Shown here: positions 10,989 to 26,967 of the stretch, in pieces
Position numbering within the stretch: position 1 is the stretch's first letter
Layout of the letters: each line of letters begins with the position of its first letter
DNA from: Dermatemys mawii
Lineage: Eukaryota; Chordata; Testudines; Dermatemydidae
Direction: 5' to 3'
Length of the DNA stretch: 64,000 bases
NCBI GenBank assembly: GCA_007922305.1
Contig: ML677472.1
Location: forward strand, 124,001 to 188,000
Position numbers and translations under genes: made by a program
The notes under the pieces: model-generated
The model's input: the letters and a program-made list of their open reading frames with translations, nothing else
Told to the model about the DNA's origin: nothing
Database searches by the model: none

Positions 10989-11110
10989 CTTCCATCTGGA
11001 AGGCACTACAAAAATATGTGATTCTTTTGTTTTCAGTAAGGATACCTGTTACCTAAGCAGAGAAACAGCCAAAGAACATTTACACAAACACAATGTTGCG
11101 TCAAACTCTA

Positions 11111-11116
11111 TTTATT
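11111..11116 (-). terminator. Polyadenylation signal of trypsinogen copy 2
   Basis: AATAAA on the minus strand, 82 bp beyond the stop codon at 11198-11200, an ordinary 3' UTR length for a trypsinogen gene. Confidence 0.75.
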
Positions 11117-11197
11117 CTGTAGCATTGGACAGTCTGATACATGGCTGAGGAAATGGGGGTGTGGAAGATAGTACTGGTCACATGGCACGAGAGCATC

Positions 11198-16045
<4,848 letters not shown>

Positions 16046-16100
16046 GGTCTTCCTCTGGATTAGAACACAACTCTGTAGACTAGAGGAAGGAATTGCTGGG

Positions 16101-16108
16101 TATTTATC
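16101..16108 (-). promoter_or_regulatory. TATA-like box of trypsinogen copy 2
   Basis: GATAAATA on the minus strand, 56 bp before the ATG at 16045, conserved in position with copy 1. Confidence 0.62.
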
Positions 16109-16517
16109 CTCCTGAACTGGCTCTTATCTCCAGCCCAAGGATTTCACCAACGGAAAATACACAATGGAAAATTTGATAACCCAAATTTAGGCATTTATCA
16201 GTCACAGGTAGTGGAGTTAATCATAATCTTTTCCTCATTTGTACAGCTATTTTTCAAATGATTAAGAGTCAATCTTCAATTTAAAAATTAAATGGGATCT
16301 TTGGACAATTTTTCTTTGATTTTATTCCAGGTTTTTGTTAGTGCACCATTTGCCCAGCTCAAAGGTCAAAACCTTTTGAGATTCATCTGCCTTTCTAGAA
16401 TGTACATTTTCTTTCCAATAGTTAAAAGATCCTATAAATCAGGGTTGGAGAAGACCTTTTATTAGGTTGTATCTTGTCCATGTCCTCTTCCTGGTCAATG
16501 CAGTTTTATTTTTATAC

Positions 16518-16920
16518 AGTAGAATCTCAGTTTTACAAACACCAGAGTTACAAACTGGCTGGTCAACCAGACACTTCATTTGGAACCAGAAGTATGCACT
16601 CAGGCAGAAGAGACAAATAAAAAACAAATACTGTACAGCACTGTGTTAAATGTAAGCTACTAAAAAAAGGAAAAGTTAAATTTTTTTTACAAGGTAAGGT
16701 AACTGTTTTTGTGCTTGTTTCATTTAAATTAAATGGGTTAAAAGGAGCATTTTTCTTCTGCATAGTAAAGTTTTAAAGCTGTATTAAATCAAAGTTCAGT
16801 TTGTAAACTTTTGAAAGAACCATAATATTTTGTTCAGGATTACAAATACAGTATTTCAGAGTTATGAACAACCTCTAATCCCAATGTGTTTGTAACTCTG
16901 AGGTTCTATTCTTAATATAC
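16518..16920. repeat. MITE-like inverted-repeat element (copy in duplication 2)
   Basis: Paralogue of the element at 2682-3078, with the same imperfect inverted ends. Its presence in both copies dates it before the duplication. Confidence 0.6.
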
Positions 16921-17671
16921 TCTCCCTGTAGTGGTGGTGGTGATTTTCCACTTCTAGTATTAAAAGACCTAAATTATGGGGCTTTCATAGGTTCACTTGG
17001 GAGACAATTCTTCATTCTAATAAATCTCCCCGGACTCATCAATCTAGCCAAGTACTGCATCTGCATTTGGATTTTTTTTTTTTAATTTTGGCATGTTCTA
17101 TAGAAATGTAACTTTCCAAAAATAATATAGAACTCCCATTATAACAATGATAGTGATAAATTAATGAATGAGTAGGGAAGGGCAATCAGGTCCACCACAC
17201 AGCTAGAAGGGAAACTAAAAGCAATGCCTTTTAAATTGTTAAAAGGTATTTTTAAAGTAATTAACCTGTGGAACTCTCTGTTGCAATGTATTCTTGAAAC
17301 AAATTGCTTAGGGCCAAGTGCTGCCACCTTATTACCATTTGAGTAATACCTTATTATGTGAGTAGTCCCACTGATATCAATGGGAGCTGCTGCTCTTTTG
17401 AAAACCAGATCACTAATCTAGATGTCTAAGTATAGATTTGGAAGCTTAATCTTTGTGACCATTGTTGAAAGTCTTGGTCAGTGTATCACTTGAGTCTCAG
17501 CGTGTGTCTAAATGGATTTAGTGGGGTGTATAGATAATAATAACACCCAGAAATCCTTGGCTGAGATGAGAGCTCATTTCTGTGAGGACATTGGCCACCA
17601 AAGATTAAAGTGTTTGTTCATGCACCTGCCAATTATACTGAGTTACCGTCTGACTACCATGGGATGACAGC

Positions 17672-17764
17672 AGGTGGTTGTTGGCTCAGGATAATCTCAG
17701 GTGGTTGCTGGCTCAGGATAATCCCAGGTGGTTGCTGGCAGAGGATAATCCCAGGTGGTTGTAT
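17672..17764. repeat. 27-bp tandem repeat, about 3.4 copies
   Basis: A unit starting AGGTGGTTG and containing GGCTCAGGATAAT repeats three full times plus a partial copy with few mismatches. It is a simple minisatellite with no evident function. Confidence 0.85.
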
Positions 17765-17825
17765 ACCTAGCCACACTCTGAATTTTCACAGGACACTGAA
17801 AGCTCTGCTTTACTCTTTGGCGGGC

Positions 17826-18094
17826 AGTGATCGATCTATCGGGGATTGATTTATCGCGTCTACTGTAGATGTGATAAATTGATCTCCGAGCATGCTCCCT
17901 GTCAACTCCGGAACTCCACCTCCGCAAGAGGCAGAAGTGGAGTCGATGGGGGAGCAGCAGCGGTTGATTCGCCACCATGTGGACGGCCAGGTAAATTGCC
18001 CTAAAATATGCTGACTTCAGCTACGCTATTAGCATAGCTGAAGTTGCATATCTTAAGTCGCCCCCCGCCCCCAGTGTAGCCCAGGCCTAAGTCT
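17826..18094. mobile_element. Nonautonomous DNA transposon (MITE)
   Basis: Contains a diagnostic internal palindrome (TTTATCGCGTCTACTGTAGA... around 17850-17880), a hairpin (TTCAGCTACGCTATTAGCAT...) and ends in GTGTAGCCCAGGCCTAA. This right end resembles the one closing the Harbinger piece at 43721 (GTGTGGACCAGGCCTTAG). It is best read as a Harbinger-derived MITE. The left end is not sharply defined. Confidence 0.6.
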
Positions 18095-19080
18095 TCTGGT
18101 CAAGGCTGAGAGACCTGGTCTGGGGAAGGTATTTGGGAGGGAGGGGAGTTTAGGATGGAATATTCATAAGCCCTTAAAGCTAGTTAGGAGCACAATTTCA
18201 TTGTCCAGATGGACGGCTGGTCCAAGATGAGCTCATCCTATGTTTTGGATTAATTGTGTAAGGTTGTAAATTTGTACCTCTGCATGGGGTTCTCTATAGG
18301 TACTTTTTAAATCTATACAAACAGAAAAGGATGAGAGGGTTTTGTTAAAAAAAGAGAAGGTTCCATATCAACAGTAGCTATGATAAAAATTACATGGGCC
18401 ATCCAATCTCATGCTGCAAGGTCTATGCTCATCACCAGCCAGGGCAGGTGCTGAGGGGGTTGGGAAAGAAAAGTATAATATTGTCCAATTTGATTAAATT
18501 GGGAGGCTTTATTCCCTTCCCACTGAAACAAGAGGCATTAGCACAGAAACAGAATGCTGGACGAGATGGAAAACTGCTCTGTTTCAGTGAGGCTCTTATT
18601 TTCCCTCAGATATCTCCTGAGGACCTGCACTAAAGAACTGCTCCAGTAGAAAAGGTGTTGTGGGAACTGGGAAAGAGGAAACTATTTGTGTACACTGGAC
18701 CAAACTCACTCTTCGTGTAGATTCAACTTCTTTGACTTGGGTTTTGCTTCTTGTGGCTGAAGCCTTCCCTTATACTGGTTTGGAATCAGAAATATCCCTT
18801 CAGATCAGTCTGCCTTGATAACTCCTTAGAGTATCTTTATAAATGCACAAGTGAATCACTCTTCTTCCTTTTGGCCTGGGTTCTAACTTTCCTCATTTCG
18901 AGACTGTACTTCTCCAATCAACTCTTTGGTCTCCCACTGAGATCCGAATCAGGAAAGTGACATCATATTTGTTCTTTGTTTTTTAAACTGAAGTAAAAAA
19001 AAATCACTCATACTGAAATTGAACTGGACTTTGTGAACTGGAAAAATTTAACTCCAAGGGCTACATATCCAGCAACTCTC
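18095..19080. other. Gene-free stretch, partly duplicated at 60.3-60.7 kb
   Basis: The part at about 18760-19050 matches 60290-60720 (shared blocks GTTTGGAATCAG, AGTCTGCCTTGATAAC and TGAACTGGAA). No coding exon was recognised; the rest shows no known family. Confidence 0.55.
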
Positions 19081-19812
19081 AAGAACAGCCAAGAAAGCTA
19101 ACGGCATTTTGGGTTGTATAAGTAGAGGCATATTCAGCAGATCTAGGGATGTGATCATTCTCCTCTATTCGGCATTAGTGAGGCCTCATCTGGAGTATTT
19201 TATCCAGTTTTGGGCCCACTCTACAAGAGGGATATGGAAAAATTGGAAAGAGTCCAGCGGAAGGCAACACAAATGACTTGGGGGCTGGAGCACATGACTT
19301 ACTAGGAGAAACTGTCAAGTATCAGAGGGGTAGCCGTGCTAGTCTGGATCTGAAAAAGTGAAAAAGGGTCCTGTGGCACCTTCTAGACTAACAGAGGACT
19401 AACAGCCTTGGGAAAGGCAGAGGGAACTGGGTTTGTTTAGTCTGCAGAAGAGAAGAATGAGGGGGAATTTGATAACTTCTTTCAACTACCTGAAAGGGGG
19501 TTCCAAAGAGGATGGATCTAGACAGTTCTCAATGGCAGCAGATGATAGAACAAGGAAAAATGGTCTCAAGTTGCAGAGGGGGAGGTTTAGGTTGCATATT
19601 AGGAAAATCTTTTTCACTAGAAGGGTGGTAAAGCACTGCAATGGGTTACCTAGGGAGGTGGTGGAATCTCCTTCCTTAGAGGTTTTTAAGGTCATACTAG
19701 ACAAAGCCCTGGTGGGCATGATTTAATTGGGGATTGGTCCTGCTTTAAGCAGGGGGTTGGACTAGATGACCTCCTGAGGTCCCTTCCAACCCTGATATTC
19801 TATGATTCTATA
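19081..19812 (+). mobile_element. CR1 LINE 3' fragment
   Basis: Encodes, in broken frames, the C-terminal CR1 ORF2 block ([18 protein letters not shown], then [19 protein letters not shown] and [21 protein letters not shown]). It ends with the standard CR1 3' region (GGGGTTGGACTAGATGACCT) and the ATTCTATGATTCTAT octamer tail. It is interrupted at 19319-19391 by a SINE fragment. Confidence 0.9.
19319..19391 (+). mobile_element. Truncated turtle polIII SINE nested in CR1
   Basis: Reads TATCAGAGGGGTAGCCGTGC, then AGTCTGGATCTG and CCTGTGGCACCTTCTAGACT, the first 70 or so bases of a SINE family abundant in cryptodiran turtles (Cry I/tortoise polIII type; the family name is from memory). It sits within a CR1 reading frame, so it is younger than that CR1. 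Confidence 0.7.
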
Positions 19813-20234
19813 ACATTAAAATTCCTTATTAGAATAGAGATGGAAGGGCATATCCCTTTCTGCATTCTCTTTGGCCTAGTCTCTTTTCTTGCAGAAGAAT
19901 TTTAGGTCAGTTTCAAATAGGCATTTACATAGTCTTGGGAAAAAATTGATTTTAATATAATTTTGATAGATAACATTGATGTTTATTTTAAAGCATTTTT
20001 AAAGACTTTTACTGATTTAAATTTTTACAGTTGTTGAAAATTATGGCAGGATCAGACAATAATATTTTAATGATAGCTGATTTTGAGATTCAAACATTAA
20101 GGCTTTCTAGCCATTAAAATGCACATTGTCAACATCACATGTCAAAACAAACAGTGTAAATATCCTTAAATCAAACTCTAATATATTCTCAAGCAGCATT
20201 TTTCTTAGTTTGCCTGTCTGTAACTTTCAGTTAT
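19813..20234. other. AT-rich stretch, no gene
   Basis: Partly resembles 43880-43970 and 63320-63430 (GCAGAA..TTTTAGGTCAGTTTCAA), so it belongs to the locus-wide duplicated background. Nothing else was recognised. Confidence 0.5.
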
Positions 20235-22250
20235 TAGCACCTTGATCAATTGGTCCTTCAGCCCTCATCTAGATTGCACTGATCACAACACAACTTCCAT
20301 TCTTCTCTTATCCTGGCCTTCCTTCTCCATGTGCGGCCATCCCATGCCTTTTCATGATGGAATCTTCCCATCTCTTTGGTGGTCGGCTGAGTGGTTGTTT
20401 CAATTCCTGCGGGTTCCACTCAGCAACAGCTGACAGTCCAATGATTGTCAGTGAGCCTTGCTATATGCCCGGCACATCACATTTTCTGTACCTGTTTTCA
20501 ACAACGACGACCTGCATGCCACTCTGCAGTCTGATCACTTCATTGGGGACTTGGTCGTGGATAGAAATCCCCAGAATTCTTCTTTCCACCGCCTCTCCAT
20601 GACAGGCAGTTGCTGCTCCTTTATCTTCATCAGCGCCCATGTTTTGCTGCCATACTACATTACAGGCAGTACTGTTGAGTTGAAGAGGTTGGCATGTGTT
20701 GCCTTTGATTTTTCCTTGGAAGACATCCTTGATAGAATTGAATGCGCACCAACCAGCTTTCTTTCTCTGTGAGAGTTCACCTTCCTGATCATGCGTGGCA
20801 CATGTTAATTTTTTGGCCCAAATAAACAAATTGCTTGACTTCTTCTATTTGTTCTCCCTTGACTGTTATTTGGGCTTTTGGCAAGGCAACAGACAGCATA
20901 CATTTTGTTTTGGAGCAGGTTCATTTTCAGCCCAACTTGGCTGTTTTTGTGTCAAGTTCTTGCAGCATTTTCTGTAATTTGATAGTATTTTCAGCAATCA
21001 ACACAATATTGTCCACAAATCTGAGATGGTTTAACTGCTATTCATTGATGCTGATTCCATCCTTACAATTCATTCGCCTCATTATCATTTCAAGGCAGGC
21101 TGTGAAGAGTTTTGGTGAAACTCTGTCCTTGTTTCACACCTTTTTTAACTGGGATGCTAAGGGGAGTATCAAACAGAGTTATATCTGTAGTGCAGACAGA
21201 ATTTGCTGCCTTTAGTAGTTTGATGTAGTTTGTGTTGATGCCCTGCTCTGCAAGAGTTTTCAACACGGCATTGATCTGTACGCTGTCAAACACGTTTCAT
21301 AGCTGATGAAGGCAATGCTTAAAGGAAATAGCTGATTTATAATGAAAATATTGTCCATTGTGCTGAAATTCCTTCAAAAACCTGCCTGCTTTCTTGGCTG
21401 CTGCTTGTCCAGACTCTGTGAGAGTCAGTTTGTTATTATTTTGATGACAACTTGTAGACATGTGAGAGCAGGCATATTGGATGTTATTTCTTTAGATCTT
21501 CATGATAGCCCTTTCTGTACAGCAAAATGGTATTGGGCTTCTTCCAGCTAGATGATATCTTCTGCATTTCCAAGTAATGACTAAACCTCTGAGCAAGGGT
21601 TTCCCAGAGGTCTTGCCCTCCAGCTCTTATCATTTCAGTTATCAGTCCATCTTTTCCTGGGACTTTTCTTCCTTCATTTGGTAAAATGCGTGTCAAACTT
21701 TGCTGACAAAGACTAGGAGTACATGCTCATTGGTCTATTGAGATGTGAACAGTTCAGTTTAGAAATCCTTGTAGACCACTTCCATCCCTGTTCTGTCAAT
21801 TACTGCTTTTCTGGGCTTGTTCTTCAGTGCCATTATTGTTCACCTGTATAGAATCAATTCTCTTTTTAGTTTTTTGAGACTTCTGCAATCTTCAGCCATA
21901 TATAAGAGCCTATAATTTCAGTACTTCTCAAAGTCCTCCTTTAGTCTCTTATCAACTTGCAGAGGAGGGAGTCCTCAAGTTTGTCACCATCATTTTGCTT
22001 CATATTCCTCTGCTTCTCTACCAAGTTCCTTGCTTCCTCTAAAATTTTTCCCTTTGGTCTTTTCAGTCTTTCTTTCTCAGCTAATTTCATTCACTGCCTC
22101 AACTTATCAGTGAAGTTTTTATAATCCTTGTCACAGTTATCTATGAGACTCCAGTCTTCCCTTGAAATGTTCGCTTTCAGGATTACCTCATCTAATATTT
22201 TCGGTTGCCGTCTCTGATTTTGCCATCTGTATAACTGCAGCTTCCTTCCC
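20235..22250 (-). pseudogene. RTE-clade LINE ORF2 relic
   Basis: Reading the minus strand from right to left: an EN-to-RT linker near 22250-22091 (KANISREDWSLIDNCDKDY), RT start at about 21696 (PNEGRKVPGKDGLITEMIRA), FDSVQINAVLKTLAEQGIN and KGVKQG at 21293-21090, then a post-RT block at 20829-20461 (KKAGWCAFNSIKDVFQGKI, RRILGISIHDQVPNEVIR). The order and wording match RTE-type elements. Multiple stops and frameshifts make it inactive. Confidence 0.85.
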
Positions 22251-22617
22251 AGAGTGGGGCTTCCCCCTGCATCTCTGCCCACAACCAGTGCAGGAAGAGG
22301 CGCACAGGAGCAAGTCATAGTCTGTGTCAGCTCTACAGTGATGTCTATGAGAATGAGGGGGATTAAAATTAGGGTGTCAAGCTTTCTTTATTAGGGGATT
22401 TCTAAAGGCAGCCAAGCCGCCAGCCAGTGACACAGAAAACACAGCTGAAAACTGGGGAGTGGGTGTTTGTAAGGGGAGTTCAAAGGATGGAGAGTATGGT
22501 GTTCTATTTTTGTGTTGCGTGTGTGTATTTTTTCTTGAGAAGACTTTAGGAGGAAAGGCAATGACAACTACCAAGGCAGCAGTCATAGTAAAACAAGGAA
22601 TGGAAGAGACAATGAAG
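22251..22617. other. No gene; start shares a repeat with 51.5 and 57.05 kb
   Basis: At 22235-22370 the block CCCAGAGTGGGGCTTCCCCC to CAAGTCATAGTCTG matches 51484-51570 and 57040-57130. The remainder shows no recognisable feature. Confidence 0.5.
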
Positions 22618-22905
22618 ATCATAGAATATCAGGATTGGAAAGGACCTCAGGAGGTCATCTAGTCCAACCCCCTGCTAAAAGCAGGACCAACACCAACAAA
22701 ATCATCCTTGCCAGGGCTTTGTCAAGACAGGCCTTAAAAACCTCTAAGGATGGAAATTTTGCCACCTCCTTAGGTAACCCATTCCAGTGCTTCACCACCC
22801 TCCTAGTGAAATAGTGTTTCCTAATATTCAACCTACATCTCCCTAACTGCAACTTGAGACCATTGCTTCTTGTTCTGTCATTTGCCACCACTGGCTGACT
22901 GGATG
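22618..22905 (-). mobile_element. CR1 LINE 3' fragment (reverse)
   Basis: Reverse complement of the CR1 3' region: ATCATAGAATATCAGGATTG at the left (the tail) and the NGLKLQLGRCRL / VVKHWNGLPKEVAKFPSLEVF coding block in reverse to the right. 5'-truncated. Confidence 0.9.
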
Positions 22906-23844
22906 CAGAAATTGTGGGTTGTACATTAAAAGAGCTTTGTTTGTATGAAATTCTCACTGATAGAGTTGGTGAAAGAGAAGATCCGATGTTTGGAGATGTA
23001 GGTGGAAACTAAGGTTGAGCTTCGAAGGGGATTCGAGCAGATGACGGAGGGATGGTGAGAGGAGGCTGAAGGAAAAAATTCAAGAATTGCAGGTGCAAGC
23101 TGGACTGAAGTCTGAGGAGAGACTGCTGGGTGAGGAAAGTGACGGGTGAAAGCATGTGACTGTGAGAAGTAGGCAAAGGAAAAGACCAGCCAGTGAAGGA
23201 GAAATGGAGCTCGGGAACAGGTTTGCTGAGTTGCACAATAAGGAAGAGGCATAGCAGGCAGTAACAGAAGGTGGGAAAGCAAGGAAGAAGAGAAAAGCAG
23301 CTAGTCCTACAAAAAAAATGGGGAAGAGTCAATGGTGAGTTCGGAGGCTCAGGAGAATAGAGGCTGACTCATAGAAGACTGTAAGTGAAAACAAAAGACA
23401 AGAGGACTTCAGCCAAAAAGAACATGACGGGGAAGGCTGGAGAATCGCTTCATCACCAGGAAGAGGCAGGTCTATGTGACTGGTGACTCACTACTAAGAA
23501 GAACAGACAGGCCTATCACCAGAGTTGATCTGAAGAACAGAAACCTGAGTCTGAAAAGGATCCTAATAGGACAAGTTAAGAATCCACTGAATGCCCCTCA
23601 CATGAGAACAAAAGATACAGCTAGATTTCACTGGAATACATCGAGGGAGATTGTGTCAAGATGGGGAAGATGTTTAAAGAAATAAAGGTCAGGTGATCTT
23701 CAGTGGGATTCAACCTGTTCTTAGAGGAGGAAATTAAAGGCAAGACAAGATCATGATGATCAATGGATGGCTCTGGCAGTAGTGTTAAAGAGGGTTTGGG
23801 GATGTTCAACCACTGGGAGGCATTCATGGATGGAGGACTGGCCT
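22906..23844. other. No gene recognised
   Basis: Purine-rich sequence (GAAGAGAAAAGC-type) with scattered open frames that lack any family resemblance or splice context. Confidence 0.55.
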
Positions 23845-24021
23845 CATGAGATGAACTTGGCCTGCTAAACCCAGGGTTGTGAGCTCAGTCATTGAGGGAG
23901 CCATTTAGGGATATAGGGCAAAAATCTGTTGGATGATGTCATTGGGGACTGGTCCTGCTTTGAGCAGGGGGTTGGACTAGATGCTCTCTTGAGGTGCCTT
24001 CCAACCCTGATATTCTATAAT
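23845..24021 (+). mobile_element. tRNA-headed SINE with CR1-like tail
   Basis: The head around 23860-23900 resembles a tRNA (GGGTTGTGAGCTCAGTCATT, near a B box), then the body AGGGATATAGGGCAAAAATC and a tail matching CR1 3' ends (GGTTGGACTAGATGCTCTC.., TATTCTATA). The same family occurs in reverse at 50012-50200 and 53563-53755. Not a functional tRNA gene. Confidence 0.75.
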
Positions 24022-24451
24022 AGATAGATCATTTCCATACCTATATAAATTCCTACTCCAAAAGATTTCACACCAATCTGCAAACTCTGAATAAAGGACA
24101 CATTCCCCTACTTTTGGACAGGAACAGGCCTGCCATTCTGGCCAGTAGAGTACATGACATTAGCATAGGATGGGAAATCAAACTGAATATTGTATAGCGG
24201 TAACCTTTAACCTTGCTGGAATTCTCAGTCCAGGTCTGCTGGAGGCAAACACAGCAGTAGATAGAATGCTCTGGGATCTTTAACCACCATGAATGCTCAG
24301 GCCTTAGTTTTAAAGGCTCACTGGGAAGTCTGCGATATATAGGTAATTATCTGAGACAAAGTGTCATTTCTTTCCTCCCTGACGCACTTTTCAAAGACAA
24401 AATGGCAGCACTGGGAGGGGTATTGCACTCTCAATTCCTGTTGTCTTAGCA
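24022..24451. other. No gene recognised
   Basis: Unique-looking sequence between a SINE and a hAT element, with no exon or RNA gene seen. Confidence 0.5.
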
Positions 24452-24780
24452 CAGCAGTTCTCAAACTGTAGGTTGGGACCCCAAAGTGGGCTGTGATCTC
24501 ATTTTAATGGGGTCACTAGGGCTGGTGTTAGACTTGCTGGAGCCCAGGGCCAAAGCCAATGACGAGCACCACTGCCTGGGTCCAAAGCCCAAAGTCTTCA
24601 GACCTGGGTGGCAGGGTTCAGGTTGCAGTCCCCTCTCCCATGGGCAGAAGCCCTGGAGGTTCAACTTTGGCCCCCAGGGGTGGTGGGGTTAAGGCTTCAG
24701 TCCCCCCTCCTGCAGTCTTGTAGTCATTTTTGTTCAGAAGGAGTTCCGCACTGCAATTAATTTGATAACCCCTGAATCTG
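24452..24780 (+). mobile_element. hAT-type repeat (CAGnnGTTCTCAAACT family)
   Basis: Starts CAGCAGTTCTCAAACT followed by GACCCCAAAGTGGGCTGTGA and a Pro/Gly-rich body. A diverged copy in reverse orientation lies at 58975-59278. The right end is not sharply seen. Confidence 0.65.
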
Positions 24781-24959
24781 CAAAATCCAAGTATTATAAG
24801 AACAAATCCCGTAATGTTTGTTGCTAGAGATGTTGAAAATTCTTCTATTTCTGAAGCCTGGGAAGAACCCAGAACTCCCAACCTGCAATGGGCATACTGC
24901 GGCATGGCTGGGAACAGACAGGGGTGGTGTTGGTGCCAGGCTAGTGTATCTATGCTCCT

Positions 24960-25125
24960 TTCCCCCTTGTTCACACAGGAGCTGGGGCTGGAGACTTCAT
25001 CTTACAGTGGACAAGAGCAGCAACCAGGGAAGGTGGTGACCATGAGCTGTTACTAGAACAACACTGCCCTCACAAACGTGTTTGGTACCAGCAACCCCAG
25101 GAAGAAGTGGCAGATTAGTCACTGA
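24960..25125 (+). pseudogene. TRBV type 3 pseudogene fragment (first copy)
   Basis: Follows a polypyrimidine acceptor-like stretch (CTCCTTTCCCCCTTGTTCACACAG). Broken frames read GKVVTMSCY (FR1 with Cys23) then a stop, N-N-T-A-L-T-N, and VWYQQPQEE (FR2 with the conserved Trp). Nothing after FR2 is preserved and no RSS is seen. It pairs with the better-preserved relic at 35455-35765, so both belong to one repeated cassette lying about 2-2.5 kb upstream of a type 1 V gene. Confidence 0.65.
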
Positions 25126-25909
25126 GCTGACAAGGTCTGTGCCCAGGAGCCCCATGTCCCAACCCCGCTCCCTGGCATGTTTCAGGCCCAGCAGCACTAC
25201 AGAGCAGCTTTTCCCCTGCACTCCGGGCCCTGCCTCAGCAGCTAGAGGCCACCTCCTGGGTTCTAGTGCTGACCTGTTTCCTCTACAGCTGTGAGTGTGG
25301 CCTGGGCCCATGGTGGTGGGAGTGGAGAAAAAGCTTCTCCAGTCTTGGAGCCGCAGTGGAGAGAGGGAGAGAGATGCTGACTAATCAACCTGCACCTGAG
25401 ATCACATACTTATGGCCTTTGAAACTATGAACAACAGCAGCATTGACAGTGACACTGGCTATGGAGCCTCATCTAGGCATTCAGATATCCCTGAGATTGG
25501 TGCTAGACAGAGAGAACAACTAACGGGCATCAATACTCCTGCATAAACTGTTCAGGAGCTATGGACAGAAATCATATTAATATTTAACAAATAATTGCTC
25601 CTCCACACACCTGCGTCTCCACTCCATGTACAGTATCGTGCAAAGAGGTTAGTTATGGGGGACTTAACATCTTCCTTTAAGCACTGATCCCTCTCACAGA
25701 CAGTCCTCTCTGTCTCTGCCTGGGCTGCTGGAATTTAACTAACTCCCCATTGTCTGCAGTGCATTGAATTCCAGGGAAAGGAGAAGAGGAAAGTAGCTAG
25801 ATTATCAGAATGTCTTCCCCACTATGGCCACTTGAAGGCAGTGCAGTGCTAACAAAACAAAGCATCTGAGAGCACAACTAGAAAAAGAGTCAACACTCTT
25901 CCTGACTGA
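25126..25909. repeat. Intergenic part of type 1 cassette, copy A
   Basis: Non-coding; the part from about 25420 matches 35880-36250 and 47740-47818 plus 49071-49200 (shared runs CTCCACTCCATGTACAGTAT and GACTTAACATCTTCCTTTAA). These matches define the cassette repeats. Confidence 0.75.
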
Positions 25910-25917
25910 GTCTACAG

Positions 25918-26228
25918 CAGGGGTAAGCAACTTATGGCATGGGTGCCAAAGGCAGCACATGAGCTGATTTTCAGTGGCACTCACATTGCCAAGGTCCAAG
26001 CCACCAGACTGGGAGCTCTGCACTTTAATTTAATATTAAATGAAGCTTCTTAAACATTTAAAAAACCTTATTTACTTTACATACAACAATAGTTTAGTTA
26101 TATATTAAAGACTTATAGAAAGAGACCTTCTAAAAATGATAAAAATGTATTACTGGCATGCAAAACTTTAAATTAGAGTGAATAAATGAAGACTCGACAC
26201 ACCACTTCTGAAAGGTTGCCAACCCCTG
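25918..26228 (+). mobile_element. hAT nonautonomous element with empty-site proof
   Basis: Terminal inverted repeats CAGGGGTAAGCAACTT and AAGGTTGCCAACCCCTG bound a 311-bp AT-rich element. Flanks are GTCTACAG (25910-25917) and GTCTATAG (26229-26236), an 8-bp target duplication with one mismatch. Cassettes III (about 49955) and IV (about 53507) carry the uninterrupted GAGTCTATAGCTTCACCC. Confidence 0.92.
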
Positions 26229-26236
26229 GTCTATAG

Positions 26237-26967
26237 CTTCACCCCTGTAACATATAGCAAATTACCAAGTGTGGAGGAGAATATCGGGAGATGGGAGAGA
26301 TGGAGAGTCAGAGAGGAGGGTATCCTTGTCTGAGAGTTTGCAGATGCAAAGATTATTTAAAGCAGGAACATTTATCTTCCATCTTCCTGACAGATCCTAA
26401 ATTATGCTGCATTCTAACACTAGGAAATTCTCACCCACCACTGAATTGTAGCAAATACAGGGACAGAACAAAGCAGCTGTCCTTTTCCAGTAATGCTACA
26501 AACAGTGCCATGTGACTTTTCCCTTTGGAACGCAAGGGGGATATAGAAAGGCAGAAAAAGATCAAGATTTGGACAGAACACGGACTGAGCAGGAAACAGA
26601 TATATCTCAGAATGCTCACTGTCAGGATCACACAACATTAATGTAAAAATATTTTCACTGATCAATGTGAAACAGCAGCAGGCTTCATGTAGAGAGAGAG
26701 AGAGGAGCTGAAGTCACACATTTTGCATCAGAATGTCTAATCATTCTGAGGCAAATCACAATTCCAACATGTGCATAATGGAAAGAGAGGTAGCTGCACA
26801 CTTCAGATGCACATCTGGCCCCAGCTTTACAACCTCCCATATTTGCTCTGCGTCATGATCATCAGTTCTTCCCCTTTTTGTGGTTTTACAGAGCTCTGCC
26901 TGCTAAAGGCACACAGAACATTGTTCAATGGAAATGATCACTCTGGCTTGTCTTTGCTGCAGATGCC
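26237..26967. repeat. 5' flank of type 1 V gene, copy A
   Basis: No exon. It aligns with 36400-37143, 50210-50715 and 53760-54468, including blocks such as AATGTAAAAATATTTTCACT and CAGAGCTC.GCCTGCTAAA just upstream of the leader. It presumably contains the promoter, but no motif is clear enough to name. Confidence 0.7.

Noticed and set aside
17672..17764. Short tandem repeats as a CRISPR array
   Set aside because: Head-to-tail minisatellite without spacers in a vertebrate genome.
17820..17900. The palindrome as a replication origin or regulatory operator
   Set aside because: It is a family feature of the MITE in which it sits.
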